The notes: a model not told the origin generated them from the sequence alone. A DNA stretch of 64,000 nt from Chromatiaceae bacterium (GCA_024235255.1 JACKMT010000005.1:62001-126000), one strand, 5' to 3'. Positions 25,396 to 35,008 are shown, counted from the stretch's first letter. Program-made: numbers and translations.

Positions 25396-27387
25396 TCAAG
25401 TTTCGCTTTTGCGAACTGTGTTGTTGCCGGCCGGTGCGGGTATCTGTTCCAGCGGTTCAGGCAGCGCATCCGGAGCTTGCGGCGGTACTTCGGGGAAGGC
25501 GCCAATACCGGAGTCCAATCTGGGTGAAAAGCCGGTGACCTGAGGAACCCCTCTTACCATCTCTGCCCAGAGCATCTGTCTACGCAGGTGATGTGCCCGG
25601 TCCATGAAAATGTTGCCGGTTTTGCCTTCCAGAATTTCCCGGGGGCTGCTCTGCAGACGCGCAAGGTGGGGTATCAGATGCAAACTGTCTATACCCATGG
25701 CAAGCAAGGGAAGATAGCTGGGAGGGGTGCTGGGGAATAGCTGGCGCAAATGTTCCAATGAGAGCTGGTCGGATTCATCTGCGGCAACCAGCAACCACGG
25801 CGTCACCGGAAATTTTATGCCGTTCAGATCCTGATCTTCATCCGGCGATACAACGCCCGAATAGGCATGCGAAGTGGTGTAAATCGGCAGATCTGCCGCA
25901 TGATGAAACTGTAATTGCGGGCGGATCTGGCGCGCCTTCTGGGACTTTGCCGCCAAGAAAAGGAAACCCGCATCGCGGCGTCTCCGGGGTTGGAACTCCA
26001 GATTCCTGCCAAGCAGTTGTTGCAGGCTCTTATGGCGCTGGTAACTCTCGTCAATATTGAGCAACGCCTGGATAGGCTTGGAAAAGTCGTGCGCTTCGTC
26101 GTCGTAGCTCTGCTGCTCGGCCAGCACGCCTCCCAACTCCTCCCAGCGCGCACGAAACGCGGCTGCGATACGATCACCCCAGTCGCCTGCCGGGGTCAGT
26201 GACACTGCGACGGTATATCCGTCAGTCCAGGCCCGGTCGGCTACCTGGATAGCCTCATCTTCCGGTAACAGGCCAAATTGGTAGAGGTCGGGTGAGGGCA
26301 GACTTTCGGATGCAATCTGATTCAGCGCGAGTACCGGCACCTGCAGCTCCATGGCGCGGTTGAGCTGCGCCACGCTCTCCTTGTCCAGAGGGCCGATCAC
26401 CATATCGGCACCCGACTCCACGGCTTCCTGATACAGCGGCCATGTGGCTTCCGGGTTGCTGTTGTCGTAAAAATAGAGCCGCGGCCGTGCCGTTGACTCC
26501 GCTGCGAAGTAAGCTGCAAGCAGGCCGTCCCTCAGCAGTGAGGCTACCCGTGCGTAGGGTCCGGACTCCGGCAACAGTACCGCGATGTTGCGGGGTTTAA
26601 GAAACTGGCTTTGCAGTTGCAGGAAATAACCATCGAGCAGTTCAGGCAGGGCTGGATGTGCGGGATGCGTTTTGCGCCACTCCCTGAATTTCAGCCTTAT
26701 CAGCGCTTCATCGCTGGCAAACTCCTTTAGGATTCGCACCATTGCCAGCCAGCCGCGCTGCGTGTCGGCTGGCGGTGGTGACTGTTGGATTACCATGTCG
26801 CTTAGTGCGCCATAGGTGCGGATGATGTCCAGCTGGTTTTCCAGTTTGTCAGTCTGATCGTCAAGCAGCTGGTCAAGACTCTCCAGTTCGCGGCCACTCT
26901 CCATTGGGTTGCCGGAGAGGCGAAATGCCTCACTCCGGTCTTTTGTGTAGCGCCGACGCAGATCGATGCTGACCGCTTCGGGTGGGGCTGCCGAGAGGAG
27001 CGTCAGCGCTTCGTCCGGACGATTGCGCGCGATCGCCATCTCTGCGGTGAGCAGGCGGCGTTGGAAATCGAGGATAGGCAGTTCGGCCGTGTTGATACGC
27101 TCCAGCAGTGCTGCAGCGCTGTTTGGGTCGGCAGCCAGAAAGCGGTTCTCGGCGGCACGCAGCAGCAGTCGTTGGTTCTCCGCGAAAGGTTTTTCCGCTG
27201 CAATCTGTTCGAACAGTTCGGCCGCTGCCACATAATCACCGCTGCTGGCGTAGCCTTCGGCTTGCTCGACCAGGGGATCGCGGGTGGCCCGCTGCAGGTC
27301 GGGCCGCAATTGCGGCGAAGGGACACAGCCCGCCAGCAGTACGATCAGCAACAGACAACGCAGGGTATTCCATTTTTTTGGTTGCAT
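25396..27387 (-). CDS. lpoA: Penicillin-binding protein activator LpoA
   Basis: This outer-membrane lipoprotein stimulates the peptidoglycan synthase PBP1A from outside the murein layer. The 663-residue precursor has a signal with lipobox LAGC (Cys21). An N-terminal helical TPR-like half follows (ASSGDYVAAAELFEQIAAEKPF...), then a C-terminal periplasmic-binding-protein-like half from about residue 250 (NIAVLLPESGPYARVASLLRDGLLAAYFA; PLDKESVAQLNRAMELQVPVLALNQ). Length and order match gammaproteobacterial LpoA. It is divergent from rsmI and heads the lpoA-yraN-diaA-dolP unit. The C-terminal tail is Pro- and Glu-rich and low complexity. Confidence 0.93.
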   Translation of the reverse strand: MQPKKWNTLRCLLLIVLLAGCVPSPQLRPDLQRATRDPLVEQAEGYASSGDYVAAAELFEQIAAEKPFAENQRLLLRAAENRFLAADPNSAAALLERINTAELPILDFQRRLLTAEMAIARNRPDEALTLLSAAPPEAVSIDLRRRYTKDRSEAFRLSGNPMESGRELESLDQLLDDQTDKLENQLDIIRTYGALSDMVIQQSPPPADTQRGWLAMVRILKEFASDEALIRLKFREWRKTHPAHPALPELLDGYFLQLQSQFLKPRNIAVLLPESGPYARVASLLRDGLLAAYFAAESTARPRLYFYDNSNPEATWPLYQEAVESGADMVIGPLDKESVAQLNRAMELQVPVLALNQIASESLPSPDLYQFGLLPEDEAIQVADRAWTDGYTVAVSLTPAGDWGDRIAAAFRARWEELGGVLAEQQSYDDEAHDFSKPIQALLNIDESYQRHKSLQQLLGRNLEFQPRRRRDAGFLFLAAKSQKARQIRPQLQFHHAADLPIYTTSHAYSGVVSPDEDQDLNGIKFPVTPWLLVAADESDQLSLEHLRQLFPSTPPSYLPLLAMGIDSLHLIPHLARLQSSPREILEGKTGNIFMDRAHHLRRQMLWAEMVRGVPQVTGFSPRLDSGIGAFPEVPPQAPDALPEPLEQIPAPAGNNTVRKSET

Positions 27388-27544
27388 AGCGGATAGGTCT
27401 AGTGTTTTATGCCGGTCGGGTATATTAATGTTCGAGGTGCGATGTGGCGATGTTCAATGATTGCATGGATGCAGAAGCAAGCGCAAACAGCTCAGGCGTA
27501 CCCACAGCGCTTCCGGTTCTTGCGCTATTCTACCCCAACCGAGG

Positions 27545-28405
27545 ATGGTGAGGTTAGTGGGCAGCATCGACAAAGGGGTGCTCTATGTCGTCGCAACTCC
27601 GATCGGAAATCTGGGTGACATTTCGGCGCGCAGCATAGCCGTTTTGCAACAGGTTGACCTGATCGCAGCCGAGGATACCCGCCACACCAAACCGCTGCTG
27701 CACCACATGGGTATTGCCACGCCGCTCTTTGCGATGCATGAGCATAACGAACAGGCGCAGCTGGACGGACTGATCGAGCGCCTTGGCGCGGGCCAGTCGA
27801 TCGCTTTGGTGTCGGATGCAGGCACACCGCTGATCAGCGACCCGGGATTTCTGCTGGTCAGGGAGTGCCATCGCAGCGGGATTCGGGTTTCGCCTGTGCC
27901 GGGTGCCTGTGCCGCAGTCGCCGCGTTGTCGGTGTCGGGACTCCCCCCAGACCGGTTTCGCTTCGAAGGATTTCCGCCGCGCACTGCCAGTGCCAGGCAG
28001 CAGTTTTTCCGCGGCCTGCTTGCGGAAGATGCGACGCTTCTCTTTTACGAATCCAGCCATCGGATAGTGGCGTCACTGGCGGATATGAGCATGGTATTCG
28101 GCGGCGATCGCCGTGCGGTGCTGGTGCGCGAACTGACTAAGATTCACGAGACTATTCTGTCAGCCCAACTAAGTGAACTTAGCGCAATTGTCGAGCGGGA
28201 CTCCAATCAGAGCAAAGGGGAGATTGTCGTTTTGGTGGCTGGTGCCCGAAAAGATTGCGATTCTGTTTCGGCAGAGGCAGAGCGGGTACTCGATATACTT
28301 CGGGAAACCCTGCCCCTGAAACAGGCGGTATCCCTTGCTGCACGCATCTCGGGCGAGAAGAAGAACCGGCTTTACCAGCTGGCCCTGAAAAACGAGCGGC
28401 AGTAA
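27545..28405 (+). CDS. rsmI: 16S rRNA (cytidine-1402-2'-O)-methyltransferase RsmI
   Basis: RsmI methylates the 2'-O of C1402 in the 16S rRNA decoding centre. The protein has the tetrapyrrole-methylase fold with GVLYVVATPIGNLGDIS, AAEDTRHTKPLLHH, ALVSDAGTPLISDPG and the C-terminal GEIVVLVAG, as in E. coli RsmI. The start is uncertain. ATG 27545 gives 286 residues with the normal N-terminus, GTG 27557 is nearly as good, and an upstream in-frame start at 27461 adds an Arg-rich extension not typical of the family. It is divergent from lpoA, as in E. coli. Confidence 0.94.
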   Translation: MVRLVGSIDKGVLYVVATPIGNLGDISARSIAVLQQVDLIAAEDTRHTKPLLHHMGIATPLFAMHEHNEQAQLDGLIERLGAGQSIALVSDAGTPLISDPGFLLVRECHRSGIRVSPVPGACAAVAALSVSGLPPDRFRFEGFPPRTASARQQFFRGLLAEDATLLFYESSHRIVASLADMSMVFGGDRRAVLVRELTKIHETILSAQLSELSAIVERDSNQSKGEIVVLVAGARKDCDSVSAEAERVLDILRETLPLKQAVSLAARISGEKKNRLYQLALKNERQ

Positions 28406-28440
28406 GCGGGAACGGCGTATGCTACCGCCCCGATAAGTTC

Positions 28441-28791
28441 CTATGAAGGTTTTGCAATTATGCTGTGCTGGCCGGTAGCGGGTTGTCTGATGCTACCGGG
28501 TGGCTGGGTCACTGTGCGGAAGAGTAACGGCTGTCGTTCGTTGAACATGACTCCGATACAGTTGGTATTACAGTGAGTTACGGTTGCGGGTATGGTCCAG
28601 CTGCAATCGGCCCAGCTGACCTGCAATTCAATCTTGGAGCCGATACTCAACAGACCGGATCCGTTTTCGAGCAGCATCCCTTCAGGTGCAATATTGTGCA
28701 CTCTGCAGCGCATGCTCATCTTTCCGGATTGGCATAGTTCGACCGATAATAGAACCGGATGCCGTCGGCCTGAGCGTCGTTCGTGTTGCAT
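28441..28791 (-). CDS. PilZ domain protein
   Basis: The 116-residue protein begins ERRSGRRHPVLLSVEL and has the PilZ second motif as NIAPEGMLLENG, followed by beta strands (IELQVSWADCSWTIPATVTH...GVMFNE). PilZ domains bind cyclic di-GMP through an RxxxR pair and a D/NxSxxG motif. Here R-R-x2-R-R is present and the second motif reads N-x-A-x-x-G, with the Ser replaced by Ala, so nucleotide affinity may be altered. It is convergent with rsmI, 36 nt apart. Confidence 0.8.
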   Translation of the reverse strand: MQHERRSGRRHPVLLSVELCQSGKMSMRCRVHNIAPEGMLLENGSGLLSIGSKIELQVSWADCSWTIPATVTHCNTNCIGVMFNERQPLLFRTVTQPPGSIRQPATGQHSIIAKPS

Positions 28792-28968
28792 TTTTGCGCC
28801 CCCTCTCCTCTTTGTACTCTCTCATTGTTCGCGGCGGGAACAAAACCTTGGGGTTTCTAACCTTAATTTTTATCGGCACATTTACCAAAGCCTTTAGTCG
28901 GTATATCGCAGCGGAATCCGGTGTTTGAGTTCCCGTTATCCCTCATCCATCCGGATTCATTCACGCGC

Positions 28969-30024
28969 TCAGGAACCGGTTTCTTTCAGTGCCTTCTCAA
29001 TTGCTTCGCTTAGCTCATTTTCCAAATTTGTCGCGGCATTCAATCTGATGCCGTTAACAAAGAAAGTCGGGGTGCTGTCCAGCCCGAGCCGCAACGCTTC
29101 CGCTTTTGATTTTGCTACTTTTGCAGCTGCTTCGGTTCCCGTCAGGCAGTCGTTAAATCGTGCGGTGTCCAGTCCGATCTTAGTGGCCAGATCAAGTGGT
29201 GAGCTGGCTGACAAGGAGGACTGCAGCTCGAAGGCGCCATAATGGTAGACCCAGAACTTGCCTTGCTGGTCAGCGCAGACGGCGCCTTCGGCAACTTTAA
29301 GGGAGATGCCGGAGCGGTTGATCGGGAAGTCCATGAAAACCACCCGGATCTTTTCACCATACTGTGTCTCCAGTCGCTGCATGATTTCGGATGCAGTCTT
29401 GCAGTGGGGGCACTGATAATCAGCAAATTCAACCACCTCCACCGGCGCGAGCATTGGACCTTTACTGGGGAACCCTGCCGTATCGATAGTGGCAACCGGC
29501 GGTTGTGGCTTGTCGATCAGAAATGCGTATTCCCCCTCTTTTTTTATCGACTCGACCAGCTTGGAGCGCTCTTCCAATGCCTGCTGTTGCATCAGAAACT
29601 GAGAAATCTGTCGCTTGACCTGATCGTATGGCGCGGAAATTTTCTCTTTGTTGGCCTCGTAGAAGCTGGTCATTGCCTCTTCTGTCGGCTGGACCAGATT
29701 GATCATCTCCATAGCCACCTGTTCCGGCTCTTTTTGCTGGCGTTCCGCCTCCCTGGTTAAATAGATTTGCCATACGGCGCTGTCCATCAGCAAGCGACGC
29801 TCTTGGTAATATTTGCTGGCAAGTTGGTGCAGTCGCTCGCGAACTTGTATGTTGAGATCGCTTTCGTGGAACTCCTTCCCCGAAAACCGAAACAAGGCGC
29901 CGCCATTGCCGCTGTCTTCAGTGCATCCTGAGACGGCCTCGGCCGAGGTGCAACCAGTGCCCGCGGCAATATTGGGCAGAATTATCGTTGCCAGGATCAA
30001 GGGGCACAGCCATCGTTTTACCAT
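28969..30024 (-). CDS. Exported DsbA-like thiol oxidoreductase with a helical SurA-like N-terminal region
   Basis: The 351-residue precursor has an N-terminal signal (WLCPLILATIILPNIAAG) and a helical region, about residues 45-165 (RLLMDSAVWQIYLTREAERQQ...EEAMTSFYEANKEKISAPYDQVKRQI). That region resembles the chaperone part of SurA/parvulin proteins. A DsbA-type thioredoxin domain follows, with the active site CPHC at 205-208 and the cis-proline loop STPTFFVNG (Pro319). It probably makes or isomerises disulfides in the periplasm. A G-T-G-C at 22-25 resembles a lipobox but lacks the usual Leu at -3. The start ATG 30024 is preferred over 30039 or 30081 because GGAG lies 9 nt upstream. Redox partner and substrates are unknown. 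Confidence 0.82.
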   Translation of the reverse strand: MVKRWLCPLILATIILPNIAAGTGCTSAEAVSGCTEDSGNGGALFRFSGKEFHESDLNIQVRERLHQLASKYYQERRLLMDSAVWQIYLTREAERQQKEPEQVAMEMINLVQPTEEAMTSFYEANKEKISAPYDQVKRQISQFLMQQQALEERSKLVESIKKEGEYAFLIDKPQPPVATIDTAGFPSKGPMLAPVEVVEFADYQCPHCKTASEIMQRLETQYGEKIRVVFMDFPINRSGISLKVAEGAVCADQQGKFWVYHYGAFELQSSLSASSPLDLATKIGLDTARFNDCLTGTEAAAKVAKSKAEALRLGLDSTPTFFVNGIRLNAATNLENELSEAIEKALKETGS

Positions 30025-30169
30025 TTGGATTCGCTCCATTGTTGAGTTCGGTGAGGCTTGTAAGAGGGCAACTCCTCTCACGGCCGGGTATAGCCACTAT
30101 CAACCAGAGATAGCGACAGGTTGTCAGCGCCAATTTTGACGCATGCAACAGGGTTTAACCATCGGCAAT

Positions 30170-30204
30170 AAAAAAACCGCGCCGGATACGGACCGGAGCG
30201 GTTT
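30170..30204 (-). terminator. Rho-independent terminator of sodB
   Basis: Read on the minus strand, AAACCGC-TCCGG and CCGGCGCGGTTT form a stem interrupted by one bulge, followed by a run of seven U. It begins 46 nt after the sodB stop codon. Confidence 0.85.
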
Positions 30205-30249
30205 GTAATTGCCGGAAGGGAAAAAGCTTCCGCTCAAAGTCTCGTGGTA

Positions 30250-30831
30250 TCAGGCTGCCAGGTTGGCGGCTACGTAATCCCAGTTAACCAGTTTCCAGAT
30301 CTCTTCCAGATATTTCGGGCGCGCGTTGCGGTAGTCGATGTAGTAAGCGTGCTCCCATACATCGATCGTCAGCAGGGGGGTCTTGCCGTCGGTCATCGGA
30401 TTGCCCGCATTCGAGGTGTTCACAATCTCGACCGCGCCACTGCTGTTCTTTACCAGCCAGGTCCAGCCTGAACCGAAGTTGGTGGCGGCGGAAGTTGAGA
30501 ACGCTTTCTTGAAATCGTCGAAGGAGCCAAATGCCTTGTCGATCGCCGCGCCTAGCTCTCCGGAAGGGGCTCCTCCCCCGTTGGGTGAGAGGCAGTTCCA
30601 GTAGAAGGTGTGGTTCCACACCTGTGCGGCGTTGTTGAAGATGCCGCCGGAGGATCGCTTGACGATCTCCTCCAGAGAGGCGTTTTCAAATTCGGTGCCG
30701 GGAATCAGGTTGTTCAGGTTGGTGACGTAGGTTTGATGGTGTTTGTCGTGATGAAACTCCAGGGTCTCCTGGGAGATGGTGGGTTCCAGCGCGTTCTTGG
30801 GGTAGGGCAGATCGGGAAGTTCGTGTGCCAT
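30250..30831 (-). CDS. sodB: Superoxide dismutase, iron type
   Basis: This cytoplasmic enzyme dismutates superoxide to oxygen and H2O2. The 193-residue product has the Fe/Mn-SOD layout: LPDLPYPKNALEPTISQETLEFHHDKHHQTYVTNLN (metal His27), NNAAQVWNHTFYWNCL (second metal His and the Fe-type Gln), and DVWEHAYYIDYRNARPKYLE (metal Asp and His). The Gln just before VWNH in the NNAAQ position indicates the iron enzyme. The length equals that of E. coli SodB. It is monocistronic, with its own terminator. Confidence 0.96.
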   Translation of the reverse strand: MAHELPDLPYPKNALEPTISQETLEFHHDKHHQTYVTNLNNLIPGTEFENASLEEIVKRSSGGIFNNAAQVWNHTFYWNCLSPNGGGAPSGELGAAIDKAFGSFDDFKKAFSTSAATNFGSGWTWLVKNSSGAVEIVNTSNAGNPMTDGKTPLLTIDVWEHAYYIDYRNARPKYLEEIWKLVNWDYVAANLAA

Positions 30832-31319
30832 TTTTTTAAAATCTCCTGAAATTATGAATAAAAACCGCTAAATAACCTACCAGAATACTTGGTAAATATT
30901 GGGGGCATTCTAATTCGCAAAGCGGGCTATTGCAACAAGCGCCAGTAACTTACAACCTCAACAGATCTGCTATGGACTACTTTGATAAGCATGGATGAAA
31001 CTGTCCGCGATGGCGCTGTCTCTTGCAACGGTAGTGGTGGTGACTTTAAGAAAAATCAGCACCTTGGTAAAGGAAGTATAAGTATCTGCAGTCGCAGGTC
31101 AAAACGGTACATGAGTGAGAAACTCCAGATTTTTTTCGAGTTTGATTTTGGTCATCGACCGGTGGCTTGGGGTTGCTTACCAGATTGCTGCGTCGGTCTC
31201 CGGCAGTTAACGCGATGGCAGAGGAATTAAACTTTTCAGGTTTCTGCCGATGTAACTTATCAGTTGCTCTTATTTTGAACCGTTTCAGCCCACACTTGAA
31301 CCCAGGGCAGGAGAACAAG
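30832..31319. other. Intergenic stretch between sodB and the HDOD gene
   Basis: This 488-base spacer separates divergent genes. The part next to sodB should carry its promoter. No stable hairpin, RNA gene or family-like reading frame is seen. An open frame reaching back to 31167 continues into the HDOD gene, but the ribosome-binding site is at 31310. Confidence 0.5.
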
Positions 31320-32183
31320 ATGTCTACAATTTGGGAACAGGTGACTGCCGGCGCCAAGCTGATTTCATTGCCGGATATCTATCTTCGTCTGCGCGCTGTG
31401 TTGGATGACCCGGACTTTTCCATGTCCGATGTCTCTGATGTGATCTGCCGCGATCCGGGAATGACCGCCCGCTTGCTGCGACTGGTTAACAGCGCGTTTT
31501 TCGGCTTGGCTGCCAAAATCGAAACCGTTACCCGGGCCACGAGCCTGCTCGGCACGCAACAGGTACATGACCTGATCTTGGCCACATCGGTCGCCGAAAC
31601 CTTTGACGGCATGTCATCAGAGGTGATGGACATGCACCGTTTTTGGCGGCGTAGTATCCATTGCGGCGTGCTTTCCAGGTTGCTGGCCAATAAGTGCAAT
31701 GTACTGGACAGCGAGCGGCTGTTCGTGGCGGGATTGCTGCGCGATATCGGCCATCTCGTGATGTACCAGACGATTCCGGATTTATCGCGTCAGGCGATGG
31801 AGCAGTCCGCGGCTACAGGCCAACCGCTGTTCAAGATTGAGCGGGAGATAATAGGGCTCGATTACGCACGCGTGGGCGGTGCGCTGATGCGGCAGTGGGA
31901 TCTGCCCAAGAGCCTGACCCAGGCAGCCGAGTTTCACGTCGAGCCCGGGCGGGCCGTAGAGAACGCGTTAGAAACAGCGATTGTGCACCTGGCCGCTCTG
32001 GTGGCGGAGAGCTGCGACGCCGGTGAAGCGCCCGACTCCTGGCAGGCCCGAATCAACGAAGCAGCCTGGCAGCTGGCAGGGTTGTCGCTGGCGCAGTGCA
32101 GCGAATGCCAAATCGAAGCGGATGGCCAGATCGAGCAGGTAATGCAACTCATATTTCCTGAGCAGAAAAGAGCAGTGGGGTAG
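31320..32183 (+). CDS. HDOD domain signalling protein
   Basis: The 287-residue protein consists essentially of one HDOD domain (LPDIYLRLRAVLDDPDFSMSDVSDVICRDPGMTARLLRLVNSAFFG; TSLLGTQQVHDLILATSV; FVAGLLRDIGHLVMYQ). HDOD proteins are cytoplasmic regulators linked to c-di-GMP signalling, motility and stress. HDOD domains usually lack the HD metal residues and phosphodiesterase activity; here the position reads LLRDIGHL. The ATG at 31320 has GGCAGGAG about 8 nt upstream. No signalling partner is adjacent, so the pathway is unknown. Confidence 0.87.
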   Translation: MSTIWEQVTAGAKLISLPDIYLRLRAVLDDPDFSMSDVSDVICRDPGMTARLLRLVNSAFFGLAAKIETVTRATSLLGTQQVHDLILATSVAETFDGMSSEVMDMHRFWRRSIHCGVLSRLLANKCNVLDSERLFVAGLLRDIGHLVMYQTIPDLSRQAMEQSAATGQPLFKIEREIIGLDYARVGGALMRQWDLPKSLTQAAEFHVEPGRAVENALETAIVHLAALVAESCDAGEAPDSWQARINEAAWQLAGLSLAQCSECQIEADGQIEQVMQLIFPEQKRAVG

Positions 32184-32283
32184 ACCTCCTCGACCGGCCA
32201 GGAAACGGCATGCGCCGGGTCAGCGGCGAAACGGATCCGGTATGTGAGCCTGCGCAGGCGGGTTTTCCGGCCTGGGGGAGAGC

Positions 32284-32733
32284 TTACTCGGCTGCCGCGT
32301 CGGTAATTTTTTCTAAAGCCCCCTGCGCCTGCTTGACCGCGGCATTGCCCTGCAGCTGATAGTGACTCTCAAGTGCGCCTGGGTCATGGTAGCTGATCCA
32401 GGTCTTTCCAGTGTTGTCCTGATAGATCAACACCCGCAACGGAAGATCCAAGCCTGCTGCCGGGTCCTGCTGCATGATGGCAGTACCCAGTTTAGGACTG
32501 CCAAAGATCAGAACCTGTGCCGCTCCCATCTTCAGTTCCGCTTGGGCCGCATTGGCCTGGTGGTCGATCCGGTTGAATACGGTGAGTCCCTTGCCACGGA
32601 CGATTTGCTCCAGTTTGTCCATGGTCTCTTGCACCCCGGTGCGGCTCTCTTTGGTTACCAGATCACCGGCAGCGTTAGCCAACAGACTCATGCCCAGCAG
32701 TGCACCCGCCAGGAATAATTTATCGGTTATCAT
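32284..32733 (-). CDS. Exported DUF302 family protein
   Basis: The 149-residue precursor has a Sec signal (MITDKLFLAGALLGMSLLANAA). The DUF302 domain follows: ESRTGVQETMDKLEQIVRGKGLTVFNRIDHQANA, QVLIFGSPKLGTAIMQQDPAAGLDLPLRVLIYQD and the C-terminal TWISYHDPGALESHY. The fold is known, the function is not. Such proteins are frequent in sulfur-oxidising and metal-exposed bacteria. It is a single gene, convergent with the HDOD gene. A GC-rich palindromic patch near 32247-32270 between the two stops is not a clear terminator. Confidence 0.85.
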   Translation of the reverse strand: MITDKLFLAGALLGMSLLANAAGDLVTKESRTGVQETMDKLEQIVRGKGLTVFNRIDHQANAAQAELKMGAAQVLIFGSPKLGTAIMQQDPAAGLDLPLRVLIYQDNTGKTWISYHDPGALESHYQLQGNAAVKQAQGALEKITDAAAE

Positions 32734-32837
32734 CTAAATCCTCCTTGGTTTTTCACAGCAGTTCTGCTCACTCACATCGCGTCTACCTATTGAAAGACCT
32801 GTGTGGATACAAATTTCTTTCAATTAGCTGGCCACCA

Positions 32838-33518
32838 TTACAAGCGGCGTTCTCCCCACGCAGACCGATCGATCAGTACCTCCGGCGTAGCCTGCGAGCG
32901 GACCGCAGCAGCCGGCAAAGGATCGCCCCGGCGCCAGCTCGCTACCGCCGATTTTTTACTTTCTCCTGCAACCAGAAACAGTATCTGTCTGCTGTTGGAG
33001 AGTGTCGAAAAATTGAGGCTTACACGCTCAGAAGGGGGCTTTGGCGCCTGGTATACGGGAACCACGATCGCTGCTTCCGGATGCGTATGGCCCGGAAACA
33101 GGCTGGCGGTATGTCCATCCTCCCCCAGCCCGAGTAGCACCAGATCGAACGGTGTTGCACCGGTGATGGTAGCCGTATAGCTGCGTGCGGCAGGTGCGGC
33201 TCCGAGTTCTGCGGGAATCGGGTGAACCTGATCTGCCGGGATCGCTACCCGGTCGAGCAGCGCGGCTGCCGCCTGCATGCTGTTGCGCTGCGAATCGGAT
33301 GGGGGCAGGCAGCGCTCGTCCCCAAAGTAAACGTGCCATTTACCCCAGTCGCTGGCGGCTGCAGAGAGCAGCCGGTAGCAGAGCAGCGGGGTTGTGCCGC
33401 CTGCCAGCACTATTTTGAAGCTGCCCCGGTCGGAGATGGCAAGTTGTGCGGCGTGTAATATGCGCGCACAGGCGGCCTGTGCCACAGCGTCGGCATTAGC
33501 GCACAAAGTCCAGCTCAC
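32838..33518 (-). CDS. pgl: 6-phosphogluconolactonase
   Basis: The enzyme hydrolyses 6-phosphogluconolactone, the second step of the oxidative pentose-phosphate pathway. The 226-residue product has the NagB/DevB-type fold: IVLAGGTTPLLCYRLL, WHVYFGDERCLPPSDSQRNSMQAAAALLDR and DLVLLGLGEDGHTASLFPGH. Its start overlaps the zwf stop by 4 nt, so the two are translationally coupled. This pairing of pathway neighbours makes the call firm. Confidence 0.95.
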   Translation of the reverse strand: MSWTLCANADAVAQAACARILHAAQLAISDRGSFKIVLAGGTTPLLCYRLLSAAASDWGKWHVYFGDERCLPPSDSQRNSMQAAAALLDRVAIPADQVHPIPAELGAAPAARSYTATITGATPFDLVLLGLGEDGHTASLFPGHTHPEAAIVVPVYQAPKPPSERVSLNFSTLSNSRQILFLVAGESKKSAVASWRRGDPLPAAAVRSQATPEVLIDRSAWGERRL

Positions 33519-35008
33519 ACTGTTTCCGGGTCCAGGCTGTGGCGCCAGCGATGCGCCTCCTTTTCGAACAGCCGCCGGCTCTCTTCCGGGCCCCAGGAAC
33601 CGGCCGGGTAGGTGTGAATTTGCCGGCGCTCTCCAGCCCAGCTGCGCAGCACCGGGTCGACCACTCCCCAGGCCCGTTCCACTTCGTCGTAGCGCAGAAA
33701 CAGCGAGCGATCTCCGTCGATGACGTCCAGCAGCAGCTCCTCGTAGGCGTCGTTCGGGCGGTCGCCATCTTGGTTAAGGCTGGCATCGAGGCTGGTCTGT
33801 CGGGTGCGCATCTCCAATCCGGGCTCTTTGACCGTGATCTCCATGCGCAGGCATTCGCAGGGCTGGATGCCCAGCAGTATCCAATTCTGCCTGATCTGCC
33901 CGGCCTGGGTGCCGCGGAAAAACTGTTGCGGCGGATGACGGAAGCAGATCGATACCAGGGAGTGCTGCGCTGCCATGCGCTTGCCGGTCCTTAGATAGAA
34001 GGGCACGTCCCGCCAGCGCCAGTTGTCCACGAAGAGTTTCAGCGCCGCGTAGGTCTCGGTTGAACTCTCCGGTGCTACGCCCGTTTCCTGCAGATAGCCC
34101 GGCACTGGTCTACCGCCGACAATGCCCTCGCTGTACTGGGCGCGGAAGGCATGGCTCTCAACATCGTCCGGTGCTATCGGGCGGATCGATCTAAGTACCT
34201 TCACTTTCTCATCGCGCAGCGCCTCCGCCTCCATTGAGACGGGCGGTTCCATCGCCACCAGCGTCAGCAGCTGCAGCAGATGACTCTGGATCATATCGCG
34301 CAAGGCGCCCGTCCCCTCGTAAAACGGGGCACGGCTGCCCACTCCGAGTGTCTCCGAGTGGGTGATCTGGATGTGGTCAATGTAGTTACGGTTCCACAGG
34401 GGTTCCATCAGGGTGTTGGCGAAACGGAACACCAGCACATTCTGTACGGTGCCTTTTCCCAGGTAATGGTCGATCCGATAGATCTGCTGCTCGCGCAAAT
34501 GGTTGCCAATCGCCTGCTGCAACGCGCGGGCGCTCTTCAGGTCGTAGCCGAAAGGTTTCTCGACCACCACCCGGCGCCAACCGTCGGTCTCGCTCAGCAG
34601 GCGGGCATTGCTCAGGCGTTCCACCACCTGACTGAACCCGTCGGGGCTGATCGCCATGTAGTAGATGGTGTTGGCCGGGTAGCTGTTATCGCCGCGCAGC
34701 GTTTCGCGCAGCCGGTCGTACATGGCCGGGTCATCGAGATCGCACTGAAAATAGTCGAGCCGCCGCGCGAAGGCGTCCAGCACCTTCGGGTTCTGGCCGT
34801 CGGCTGGTTTTTCGGCGATCCATCCCTGCACTACATCAATGCATTTCTGCCGGCTCCACGGACGCCGGCCAAGCGCCAGGATGCGGCTGCCGGGAGGGAG
34901 TTTGCCGGCGGCTTCCAACTGGTATAGGGCGGGCATCAGCTTGACCCGGGAGAGGTTGCCAGTGGCACCGAAAATGACATAGGTGCAGGCAGTGGAGTGG
35001 GTTGCCAT
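33515..35008 (-). CDS. zwf: Glucose-6-phosphate 1-dehydrogenase
   Basis: The enzyme oxidises glucose-6-phosphate to the lactone with NAD(P)+. The 497-residue product has the N-terminal nucleotide-binding GATGNLSRVKLMPALYQL, the conserved active-site RIDHYLGKGTVQN, and VVVEKPFGYDL and RNYIDHIQIT. The length is normal. The ATG lies at 35006-35008. With pgl downstream it forms the NADPH-producing branch that could drain hexose made by CO2 fixation or glycogen. No edd/eda or gnd gene is adjacent. Confidence 0.96.
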   Translation of the reverse strand: MATHSTACTYVIFGATGNLSRVKLMPALYQLEAAGKLPPGSRILALGRRPWSRQKCIDVVQGWIAEKPADGQNPKVLDAFARRLDYFQCDLDDPAMYDRLRETLRGDNSYPANTIYYMAISPDGFSQVVERLSNARLLSETDGWRRVVVEKPFGYDLKSARALQQAIGNHLREQQIYRIDHYLGKGTVQNVLVFRFANTLMEPLWNRNYIDHIQITHSETLGVGSRAPFYEGTGALRDMIQSHLLQLLTLVAMEPPVSMEAEALRDEKVKVLRSIRPIAPDDVESHAFRAQYSEGIVGGRPVPGYLQETGVAPESSTETYAALKLFVDNWRWRDVPFYLRTGKRMAAQHSLVSICFRHPPQQFFRGTQAGQIRQNWILLGIQPCECLRMEITVKEPGLEMRTRQTSLDASLNQDGDRPNDAYEELLLDVIDGDRSLFLRYDEVERAWGVVDPVLRSWAGERRQIHTYPAGSWGPEESRRLFEKEAHRWRHSLDPETV

